Source: REEB481 sp044360435
GTDB lineage: Bacteria; Bacteroidota; Bacteroidia; NS11-12g; UBA955
Length of the DNA stretch: 6,558 bases
Direction: 5' to 3'
Assembly (NCBI GenBank): GCA_044360435.1
Contig: JBIKKI010000126.1
Location: 1-6,558, forward strand
Shown: positions 1 through 5,873 of the stretch, in pieces
How the letters are laid out: every line of letters begins with the position of its first letter
How positions within the stretch are numbered: position 1 is the stretch's first letter
Program-made: the position numbers and the translations under genes
Notes under the pieces: model-generated
Seen by the model: the letters and a program-made list of their open reading frames with translations, nothing else
Told to the model about the DNA's origin: nothing
The model's database searches: none

Positions 1-94
1 ACCAAACCAGAGGAGTTAACCTGCGTTCGGATTTTCCAAGGCCCGCAAAAAGCAGCACAATGGCCCCGATGAAAATGATGATTAGAGCTTTCAT
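1..94 (-). CDS. nuoN: NADH-quinone oxidoreductase subunit N, N-terminal fragment (cut by window edge)
   Basis: Only the first 31 codons are present. They start at the ATG at 94-92 and read MKALIIIFIGAIVLLFAGLG, followed by a short polar stretch (KSERR) and LTPLVW at the edge. This is one hydrophobic transmembrane helix followed by a positively charged turn, as expected at the start of an antiporter-like subunit. The nuoM stop codon (103-101) lies in the same frame just upstream, so the start must lie between it and this ATG; no other start codon fits except a CTG directly after the stop. NuoN is one of the three proton-translocating membrane subunits of complex I and normally has about 14 helices. 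The identification rests mainly on position after nuoM, because the fragment holds no diagnostic motif. Confidence 0.82.
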   Translation of the reverse strand, partial: MKALIIIFIGAIVLLFAGLGKSERRLTPLVW

Positions 95-100
95 ATGCAG

Positions 101-1549
101 TTAGCGCAGCGCAATTCGTTCTTGAATGATTTCCAGCAGTTGTGTCATGCTGGCGTGAGTCAGGTCTAAAATAGGTTGTGGAAAAATGCCGAAGACCAGC
201 ACCAGTGCGGCCAGGATGCCCATACCCAGCCACTCGCTTGGTGCTAAAGCCGGGAATTCAGGTTGTTGTTCTGCAGCTTCGCCGAACATACTGAACTGAT
301 ACATTCTAAGCATGTAGGCCGCACAAAGGATGATGGTTAATCCGGCAAGAATTCCGTAAACAGCATTTGATGCAAAAATGGCCTGCAGCAAAAGCAATTC
401 TCCAGGGAACCCATTGGTCAGGGGAACAGCAACAGTTCCAAGTACTGCTATCATGAAGAGGATGGCAAACACCCTGGATGATGAAGCAAGACCCCGAAGC
501 TGTGTCATGGAACGTAAACCAATCCGCTGCTCAATGATGGAAATTGCAAAAAACAAGGCAACAATGTTGATACCATGGTTGAACATCTGAATTGCTGCTC
601 CCTGAAATCCGTTGATGGTTAATGTAGCAATACCTGCAGCAATCAATCCAACGTGAGAAAACGATGAATATGCTACCAGTCTTTTTAAATCATTTTGTCT
701 TAAAGCGATGAAACCGCCATAGATCACACCAACAACGGCCAAAATGCTAACCCAGGTCATCTGACTTTGCAAAGCCTCCGGTACCAAGGGTAAATACCAG
801 CGGAACATTCCGAAGAATCCCATTTTCAACATGATTCCGGAAAGTAGCATAGAACCGGCTGCCGGAGCGGTGGTATAGGTATCTGCTTGCCAGGTATGAA
901 AGGGGAACACCGGAATTTTTATGAGGAATGCAATCAACAAACCTGCTCCAACCCACCACGCTTCTGCCTCACTCAATTCAACTGCAACAAGGGAGGCCCA
1001 CTCGAAACTGTGCGTACCTGGTGTTTTCCAATAAAGGAACAGCAGCGATGCAAGCATGAAAACACTTCCGAAAAATGTGTAGATGAAAAACTTGAGGGTA
1101 ACGCGAATGCGGTTGCTTTCTCCCCATTTGGCACAGATGAAGTAAATGGGAATCAGTGCAAGTTCCCAAAATACGTAAAACAACAACCCGTTCATAGAGG
1201 TGAACACCCCGTTTAATGCAGCCTGCATCAACAAAATGAGCGGGAGTAAAAGCTTATTCTGATCCTGACTCATCGTCCAACGGGACAACAAAATGACTGG
1301 CGTGAGCAGGTTTGCGAGCAACAACAACAGCATCCCTATTCCATCGATGGCCGTGTGGAAACGGATGCCTTCATTCATCCAAGGAACATTATGTTCAAAC
1401 TGCAATGTTCCATCCGGAATAAAAATACTGAGCCAATAGAGGTTAAGTGCCAATGTAGCAAGGGAGAACAGCAGTGAAACCTGTCGGTTCAAACCTTTGC
1501 CCAGCCACGTTAACAAGGCACCTGCCAGAGGTAGGATTATGAGTTGCAA
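101..1549 (-). CDS. nuoM: NADH-quinone oxidoreductase subunit M, proton-pumping membrane subunit
   Basis: A 482-residue, highly hydrophobic protein of the antiporter-like family, with about 14 expected transmembrane helices. It forms one of the proton channels in the complex I membrane arm. Key charged residues are visible: Glu129 in YVFWELALIP, Lys211 in FLIKIPVFPFHTW, Lys242 in GIMLKMGFFG and Glu384 in GFPGELLLL. They match E. coli Glu144, Lys234, Lys265 and Glu407, and the last three share a constant offset of 23, so spacing in the core is preserved. The protein is somewhat shorter than E. coli NuoM (509 residues), and the first 15 of the missing residues lie before Glu129. The start is TTG at 1549-1547: an in-frame TAA at 1570-1568 and the absence of any ATG or GTG between them leave no other standard choice. 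It begins 4 bases after the nuoL stop and ends 6 bases before nuoN. Confidence 0.97.
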   Translation of the reverse strand: MQLIILPLAGALLTWLGKGLNRQVSLLFSLATLALNLYWLSIFIPDGTLQFEHNVPWMNEGIRFHTAIDGIGMLLLLLANLLTPVILLSRWTMSQDQNKLLLPLILLMQAALNGVFTSMNGLLFYVFWELALIPIYFICAKWGESNRIRVTLKFFIYTFFGSVFMLASLLFLYWKTPGTHSFEWASLVAVELSEAEAWWVGAGLLIAFLIKIPVFPFHTWQADTYTTAPAAGSMLLSGIMLKMGFFGMFRWYLPLVPEALQSQMTWVSILAVVGVIYGGFIALRQNDLKRLVAYSSFSHVGLIAAGIATLTINGFQGAAIQMFNHGINIVALFFAISIIEQRIGLRSMTQLRGLASSSRVFAILFMIAVLGTVAVPLTNGFPGELLLLQAIFASNAVYGILAGLTIILCAAYMLRMYQFSMFGEAAEQQPEFPALAPSEWLGMGILAALVLVFGIFPQPILDLTHASMTQLLEIIQERIALR

Positions 1550-1570
1550 TTGTTCAGAAAAATAGGTTTA
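1547..1570 (-). other. Forced TTG start of nuoM at the nuoL/nuoM junction
   Basis: Read in the nuoM frame, this stretch runs from a TAA stop (1570-1568) through ACC TAT TTT TCT GAA CAA to TTG (1549-1547). It contains no ATG or GTG. The nuoL stop TGA is at 1556-1554 in another frame. The first in-frame ATG inside nuoM is about codon 58, which would remove the first helices, so the TTG is the only reasonable start. No Shine-Dalgarno-like sequence precedes it. Initiation probably depends on ribosomes that have just finished nuoL. Confidence 0.75.
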
Positions 1571-3446
1571 CGCCAAGGATTACCGCCATCGACAATACCA
1601 TGATGAGCAGATACCATTCAATATTACCGGATTGAATTTTCCGGATGAGATTACCGAGCAACTGGGTGATGTTGCCACTTTGTTCCACCGTTCCATCAAT
1701 TATTTTTTGATCTGACCAGGCGTATAATCCGTCAGATAGCTGTTCAGATGGACGCACAATCACTTTGTCGTACGCTTCGTCAATCAGGAATTTATCTCCC
1801 AGAAGTTTTGCCATGCCCTTCATAGAGGCATCTGATTCTGGAACGCCTGCAGCAACCACATATTTCCTGCGGGTGAGTACAAAGGCCAACAGCAAACCAA
1901 TGGTAGCCATGCCCGCAAACATCATTTCCGTTGCAAATGTGTGGTGATGTGTTGCCTGATCGGCCAAAACAGGGTCAAGCCAATGATGCAAGCCCTGTCC
2001 GGATGCTCCGGTATAATGCGGCAAATTAATCAGGCCGCCAACGATGCTCAGTACAGCCAAAACCATCAAAGGAATGGTCATCAATACCGGTGATTCGTGC
2101 AGGTGGTGTTTCTGTGTTTCAGTTCCTCTGAAATTCCCATGAAAGGTCACAAAGAACAGTCGGAACATGTAAAACGCGGTCACAAAAGCACTGGCCAGTC
2201 CGATGGGGTAAAGCCAATGGCTCCGGTCATACAATGCCAGCAAAATTTCGTCTTTTGAAAAGAACCCGGAAAGAAGAGGGAAACCTGAAATGGCCAATGT
2301 TCCAATCAGGAACGTCCAATAAGTTACGGGCATATATTTTTTCAGTCCGCCCATTTCACGTATATCCTGTGCACCGCTCATGGCGTGGATTACACTTCCT
2401 GAACCCAGGAACAGCAATGCCTTGAAGAACGCATGGGTAAGCACATGAAACAGCGCGGCAGTGTAGGCACCGCAACCAAGGGCGATAAACATAAAACCCA
2501 ATTGGGAAACGGTAGAATATGCCAGTACCTTCTTGATGTCGTTTTGCTTCAGGCCAATCAGCGCTGCAACTACTGAAGTCAACAAGCCTGTGTACAACAT
2601 CAGGTCTCTTGCTACAGGGCTGTAATTGAACATTACATTGCAGCGAACAGTCATGTAAATACCTGCAGTGACCATGGTAGCTGCGTGGATCAACGCGGAA
2701 ACCGGAGTTGGGCCGGCCATAGCATCGGGCAGCCAGGTGAACAAAGGAATCTGTGCGCTTTTACCGGTTGCTCCGATGAACAGTGAAACGCAAATCGCGG
2801 TTAGGATTTCAGGCCTGTAGGCACCTGTTTCCACTTTTTGGAATACTGCGCTGTATTCAAAGGTTCCGAACTGGAAGTAAATGAGAAACAAACCGACGAG
2901 CAGACCCAAATCGCCTATGCGGTTCATCACGAATGCTTTCCGTGCTGCCTTGCCATAGGATTCGTTTTTGAACCAAAAACCAATCAACAGGTAACTGCAC
3001 AAGCCAACACCTTCCCAACCAAAGAACATCACCACGAAGTTGCTTCCAAGAACCAGCAACAGCATGCTGAAAATAAACAGATTCAGGTAGGCGAAGAACT
3101 TGTAGAATCCCTCGTCGTGGTGCATGTATGCGATGGAATAGAGATGAATCAGAAATCCAACACCGGTAACCACCAGCAGCATGATGGAACTCAGCCGATC
3201 AGCCTGGAAACTCAGATCTACCTGAAAAGACCCAACGTTGAGCCACTGAAACAGTTTAAACAAGATGGGCTCACTGTTTTGCGCCTGAGCGCTGAAAAGC
3301 ATCAGGGAAGCAACGAACGAGAGGAAAACCGCGAGGGTACCCAACCATCCTGAAGCGGTATGGAGTTTTTTACCCCAAAGGCCATTGATCAGAAAGCCTG
3401 CCAACGGAGCCAAGAGTATGATGATAAATAAGCTACTTTGGTTCAT
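1554..3446 (-). CDS. nuoL: NADH-quinone oxidoreductase subunit L, distal proton-pumping subunit
   Basis: A 630-residue membrane protein, the largest and most distal antiporter-like subunit of complex I. Key residues are Glu145 (FFGWEGVGLCSY), Asp179 (NRIGDLG), Lys229 (GATGKSAQIPLFTWLPDAM), His254 (ALIHAATMVTAGIY) and Lys398 (GFFSKDEI). They correspond closely in number to E. coli Glu144, Asp178, Lys229, His254 and Lys399. The C-terminal region, about residues 545-605, contains IDEAYDKVIVRP and IIDGTVEQSGN. This matches the long amphipathic lateral helix that runs along the membrane arm, followed by a final transmembrane helix at about 610-630. A histidine-rich stretch (His487, 488, 500-502) lies in the variable part before the penultimate helices. 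The ATG at 3446-3444 follows the nuoK stop by 4 bases, without a Shine-Dalgarno sequence. Length and motifs are normal for the family. Confidence 0.98.
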   Translation of the reverse strand: MNQSSLFIIILLAPLAGFLINGLWGKKLHTASGWLGTLAVFLSFVASLMLFSAQAQNSEPILFKLFQWLNVGSFQVDLSFQADRLSSIMLLVVTGVGFLIHLYSIAYMHHDEGFYKFFAYLNLFIFSMLLLVLGSNFVVMFFGWEGVGLCSYLLIGFWFKNESYGKAARKAFVMNRIGDLGLLVGLFLIYFQFGTFEYSAVFQKVETGAYRPEILTAICVSLFIGATGKSAQIPLFTWLPDAMAGPTPVSALIHAATMVTAGIYMTVRCNVMFNYSPVARDLMLYTGLLTSVVAALIGLKQNDIKKVLAYSTVSQLGFMFIALGCGAYTAALFHVLTHAFFKALLFLGSGSVIHAMSGAQDIREMGGLKKYMPVTYWTFLIGTLAISGFPLLSGFFSKDEILLALYDRSHWLYPIGLASAFVTAFYMFRLFFVTFHGNFRGTETQKHHLHESPVLMTIPLMVLAVLSIVGGLINLPHYTGASGQGLHHWLDPVLADQATHHHTFATEMMFAGMATIGLLLAFVLTRRKYVVAAGVPESDASMKGMAKLLGDKFLIDEAYDKVIVRPSEQLSDGLYAWSDQKIIDGTVEQSGNITQLLGNLIRKIQSGNIEWYLLIMVLSMAVILGVNLFF

Positions 3447-3450
3447 CGGG

Positions 3451-3771
3451 TTAGTTCTTAATTTGATCCAGGACGCTGATGTTGGTGGCGCGCGTATTTC
3501 TGTACACCATCACCAGAATGGCCAATCCTACGGAGGCTTCGGCTGCTGCGACTACCATGATGAAGAATACGAAAATCTGACCAGAGGCATCTCCCATGTA
3601 GGTACTCAAACTCACGAAGAGCAGATTTACAGCGTTGAGCATTAATTCGATGCACATCAAGATGACGATGGCATTTTTTCTGAGCAAAACGCCGGCGACG
3701 CCGATGCAAAAAAGCAAGCTGCTCAGGTAGATATATTGATCTACGGGTGTCAAAGATTCTGCATTCATCAT
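3451..3771 (-). CDS. nuoK: NADH-quinone oxidoreductase subunit K
   Basis: A 106-residue protein with three predicted transmembrane helices, homologous to MrpC and mitochondrial ND4L. It links the quinone-site end of the membrane arm to the antiporter-like subunits. The two membrane glutamates needed for coupling are present: Glu42 in the signature ILMCIELMLNAVNL and Glu78 in VAAAEASVGLAI. They match E. coli Glu36 and Glu72 with a constant offset of 6. The start is ATG at 3771-3769, which overlaps the nuoJ stop as ATGA. A second ATG follows at once (3768-3766), so the product may lack one methionine. The protein ends about 6 residues beyond the usual core, with a polar tail (VLDQIKN). A strong ribosome binding sequence precedes the start, unlike at the other genes here. 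Confidence 0.97.
   Translation of the reverse strand: MMNAESLTPVDQYIYLSSLLFCIGVAGVLLRKNAIVILMCIELMLNAVNLLFVSLSTYMGDASGQIFVFFIMVVAAAEASVGLAILVMVYRNTRATNISVLDQIKN
3766..3771 (-). other. nuoJ/nuoK stop-start overlap (ATGATG)
   Basis: The hexamer contains two in-frame nuoK ATG codons with the nuoJ stop TGA between them, one base out of frame. Whichever ATG is used, the start touches the nuoJ stop: a 4-base overlap from the first, a 1-base overlap from the second. This layout is typical of termination-reinitiation coupling, which would keep the two small membrane subunits in step. Coupling itself is inferred. Confidence 0.7.
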
Positions 3772-4286
3772 TGTTCTCCTTCCTCCTGTTTTTCTCTTTT
3801 TCCTATATACACTGAACCAACCATGGCGGCAAGGAACAGGATGCTTGAAATTTCAAATGGCAGTACAAAGTCGGAAAACAACATCTTGCCCAGATTTTTC
3901 ACCAATCCAATTCCGGCTGCTTCCGGGCCACCCTTCATCATGAAATCTGATGCACCGCGCAGCGCTCCCGCCAGCGTTACCAGAATCAAACCTGCGGCAA
4001 TGGCTCCGCTGATCTGCCACAATACCGGCTTTGTGGCTTCGGTTGCCTTGTTCAGGTTAAGCAACATGAGCACAAACAAGAACAAAACCATAATGGCTCC
4101 GGCATATACTATGAGGTTGACCACGGCAATGAACTGGGCGTTCAGCAAAACATAGTGTCCGCTGAGGGCGAAGAAGGTCAAAATCAAACAGAGCACACTG
4201 TACACCGGATTACGTGCGGTGATGGTTCCCAATGCCATCAGGATGGCAATGAAGGAAAAAATGAAAAACGGAATTTGGTTCATCAT
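3768..4286 (-). CDS. nuoJ: NADH-quinone oxidoreductase subunit J
   Basis: A 172-residue membrane protein with about five transmembrane helices, homologous to mitochondrial ND6. It sits beside NuoK, NuoA and NuoH and takes part in conformational coupling between quinone reduction and proton pumping. The family signature is clear at residues 55-75: VVNLIVYAGAIMVLFLFVLM, with Tyr61 followed by Ala-Gly-Ala. This is the third helix, which carries the conserved pi-bulge in known structures (E. coli Tyr59). Other conserved parts are ITARNPVYSVLCLI at about residues 22-35 and a final helix near 145-162. The C-terminus is a short charged tail (KREKQEEGEQ), expected to lie outside the membrane. The start is ATG at 4286-4284, or the directly following ATG at 4283-4281. 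The gene overlaps nuoI upstream and nuoK downstream by 4 bases each. Confidence 0.97.
   Translation of the reverse strand: MMNQIPFFIFSFIAILMALGTITARNPVYSVLCLILTFFALSGHYVLLNAQFIAVVNLIVYAGAIMVLFLFVLMLLNLNKATEATKPVLWQISGAIAAGLILVTLAGALRGASDFMMKGGPEAAGIGLVKNLGKMLFSDFVLPFEISSILFLAAMVGSVYIGKREKQEEGEQ
3776..3787 (-). promoter_or_regulatory. Strong Shine-Dalgarno-like sequence before nuoK
   Basis: The coding strand reads AGGAGG directly followed by AAGGAG, then AACA and the paired ATGATG of nuoK. The first core is 10 bases, and the second 4 bases, from the first ATG (13 and 7 from the second). It is embedded in the last codons of nuoJ, which encode the tail QEEGEQ, so it could simply be a by-product of glutamate and glycine codons. 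None of the other six starts in the window has such a sequence at normal spacing. The fit to the second ATG via the nearer core is good. Confidence 0.55.
4281..4286 (-). other. nuoI/nuoJ stop-start overlap (ATGATG)
   Basis: As at the nuoJ/nuoK junction, two in-frame ATG codons of the downstream gene enclose the TGA stop of the upstream gene (4285-4283). A GGAGG lies about 17 bases before the first ATG, which is too far to act as a normal ribosome binding site. Translational coupling to nuoI is therefore the likely way nuoJ is started; this is inference. Confidence 0.65.
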
Positions 4287-4831
4287 GGTTGTTGCTCAGG
4301 CGTCCTCCAGGATTGCCTTTTCGATACATCTATTCTTGCGTTCAATGGTTCCACCAGTTTATCTTTTCCGTAAATGAAATTATTCCTGGTGGTTTCAACC
4401 GGAGTAATCACATCTGTAAGGAAAATGGCTTCCTTAGGACAGGCTTCTTCGCACAAACCGCAGAAAATGCAACGCAATTGATTGATTTCATATACGGCTG
4501 CATACTTCTCTTCACGGTACAGATGTTCTTCACCTTTGTTGCGTTCGGCAGCGACCATGGTAATGGCTTCTGCTGGGCAGGCCACAGCACACAAACCGCA
4601 GGCAGTGCAACGTTCTCTTCCCTGATCGTCGCGTTTCAGCACATGTTTGCCTCGGTAAACAGGCGCAATGGGCCTCTGCACTTCCGGATATTGTACCGTA
4701 GCTTTTTTCTTAAAGAAATGACTGATGGTGATAGCCATCCCTTTCAATATGGCAGGCAGGTATATGCGTTCCATGAACGTCATTTCCTTATTGACTACCT
4801 GTTTGGATCTGTTGGTTAATGGTTGCATCAT
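4283..4831 (-). CDS. nuoI: NADH-quinone oxidoreductase subunit I, 2x[4Fe-4S] ferredoxin-like subunit
   Basis: A 182-residue peripheral-arm subunit, homologous to TYKY/NDUFS8, that holds clusters N6a and N6b and passes electrons to N2 near the quinone. Two ferredoxin motifs are intact: Cys75, Cys78, Cys81 and Cys85 (CTACGLCAVACP), and Cys121, Cys124, Cys127 and Cys131 (CIFCGLCEEACP). In this fold the last cysteine of each motif ligates the other cluster. The N-terminal part, TFMERIYLPAILKGMAITIS, is the amphipathic anchor that lies on the membrane arm; HVLKRDDQGRERC leads into the first motif. ATG at 4831-4829 is chosen; ATG at 4828-4826 is equally possible. The reading frame can be extended by one TTG codon (4834), but two ATGs follow it at once. 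The gene starts 9 bases after nuoH and overlaps nuoJ by 4 bases. Confidence 0.97.
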   Translation of the reverse strand: MMQPLTNRSKQVVNKEMTFMERIYLPAILKGMAITISHFFKKKATVQYPEVQRPIAPVYRGKHVLKRDDQGRERCTACGLCAVACPAEAITMVAAERNKGEEHLYREEKYAAVYEINQLRCIFCGLCEEACPKEAIFLTDVITPVETTRNNFIYGKDKLVEPLNARIDVSKRQSWRTPEQQP

Positions 4832-4840
4832 CAATGAGCA

Positions 4841-5872
4841 TTAAAATGATTGATTTCTTAAAAGCACAACTGCCGCAGTAATCAGCATATTTATGATGGC
4901 AAGTGGAATCAGAGATTTCCAACCTAAGTGCATGAGTTGGTCGTAGCGGAAACGTGGCAATGTCCAGCGGATCCACATGAAAACGAATATGAAGAAGAAG
5001 ATTTTCGCAAACAGCGCAATAAACTGCAGCCATCCAAGCAAGGCGGGGCTTTCAATCAAATCCATTCCCGGGAAGTTGTAACCACCGAAATACAGGGTTG
5101 CAATTACTGCCGAGGAGATGAACATGTTGATGTATTCCGCAAACAGGTAGAAACCCAGCTTCATGCTGGAATATTCGGTGTGGTATCCTCCAATCAATTC
5201 GCTTTCGCACTCGGGAAGGTCAAATGGAGCGCGGTTGCACTCTGCCAGGGCACAAGTGAAGAAAATAATAAACCCTATGGGCTGGTACCAGATGTTCCAG
5301 TTGATTCCGTGCTGTTGTGCGGCAATTTCTTTCAGGCTTAAAGTTCCGGTCATCATGACCACGGCAATGATGCTGAGCCCCATGGCCAATTCATAAGAAA
5401 TCATCTGGCTGCTGGCGCGAATGGCACCGTACAGAGAGTATTTGTTGTTGGAAGCCCAGCCACCAATCATGATGCCGTAAACACCCATGCTGACAAAGCC
5501 AATTACATACAAGATTCCGATGTCGATATCGGCAATTTGCATGTTCAGCGTGTAGCCAAAAACATGAAGTTCTGTGCCCCACGGAATGGCAGCACCGGTC
5601 ATACACGCCGTAAACATGGCAATGCCCGGCCCCATGATGAACAGCCATTTTTCCGAAGCAGCCGGAATCAGATCTTCTTTAAAGAACATTTTCCCCGCAT
5701 CGGCAATGGGCTGAAGCAATCCGAACACTCCTGCCCTGTTTGGGCCTTGTCTGTCCTGAAGGAATGCGGCAACCTTACGTTCTGCGTAAGTACTGTATGT
5801 GGCAATCAAGAGGGTAATACCCAGAATGACCAATACAAGAATGGATTTTTCAATAAGCAATGCAGCGTCCAT
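4841..5872 (-). CDS. nuoH: NADH-quinone oxidoreductase subunit H, quinone-site membrane subunit
   Basis: A 343-residue membrane protein (ND1 family, about eight transmembrane helices) that anchors the peripheral arm and forms the membrane part of the quinone-binding pocket. Signatures in order: AERKVAAFLQDRQGPNRAG at residues 30-48; GGWASNNKYSLYGAIR at 137-152, followed by SSQMISYELAMG with Glu161; the acidic quinone-site loop AECNRAPFDLPECESELIGG at 210-229, then YHTEYSSMKLG; and WIRWTLPRFRYDQLMHLGWK at 300-319. The conserved glutamates and aspartate of the loop (Glu211, Asp218, Glu221, Glu223, Glu225, Glu233) are all present. Length is typical. The ATG at 5872-5870 lies one base after the nuoG stop (TGA-T-ATG), so translation is probably coupled; no Shine-Dalgarno sequence is visible. 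The gene ends in TAA, 9 bases before the nuoI ATG. Confidence 0.98.
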   Translation of the reverse strand: MDAALLIEKSILVLVILGITLLIATYSTYAERKVAAFLQDRQGPNRAGVFGLLQPIADAGKMFFKEDLIPAASEKWLFIMGPGIAMFTACMTGAAIPWGTELHVFGYTLNMQIADIDIGILYVIGFVSMGVYGIMIGGWASNNKYSLYGAIRASSQMISYELAMGLSIIAVVMMTGTLSLKEIAAQQHGINWNIWYQPIGFIIFFTCALAECNRAPFDLPECESELIGGYHTEYSSMKLGFYLFAEYINMFISSAVIATLYFGGYNFPGMDLIESPALLGWLQFIALFAKIFFFIFVFMWIRWTLPRFRYDQLMHLGWKSLIPLAIINMLITAAVVLLRNQSF

Positions 5873-5873
5873 A

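Noticed and set aside
104..112. GCGCAGCGC inverted repeat near the end of nuoM as a terminator
   Set aside because: The stem is only 4 bases with a 1-base centre, which cannot form a hairpin. It has no T-run, lies inside the nuoM coding sequence, and nuoN follows in the same operon.
2838..3353. 171-codon open frame on the plus strand opposite nuoL
   Set aside because: Antisense to the conserved N-terminal third of nuoL. Its composition, rich in Glu, Gln and His, is what the complement of hydrophobic codons gives.
3458..3709. 83-codon minus-strand frame inside nuoK
   Set aside because: Out-of-frame reading of nuoK with an Arg/His-rich product; nuoK itself has its full signature and both key glutamates.
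4289..4819. 176-codon open frame on the plus strand opposite nuoI
   Set aside because: It lies entirely antisense to nuoI, whose two ferredoxin motifs are intact. The translation shows no recognisable domain, and it would be the only plus-strand gene inside a tight minus-strand operon.
4832..4834. TTG as the start of nuoI
   Set aside because: Two ATG codons follow immediately in frame, and nothing favours the TTG.
4788..4841. 17-codon frame starting at an ATG that overlaps the nuoH stop (TAATG) and running out of frame into nuoI
   Set aside because: It resembles a coupled start, but it is out of frame with nuoI, ends after 17 codons and encodes nothing recognisable. It could slightly affect nuoI initiation, but nothing in the sequence supports that.
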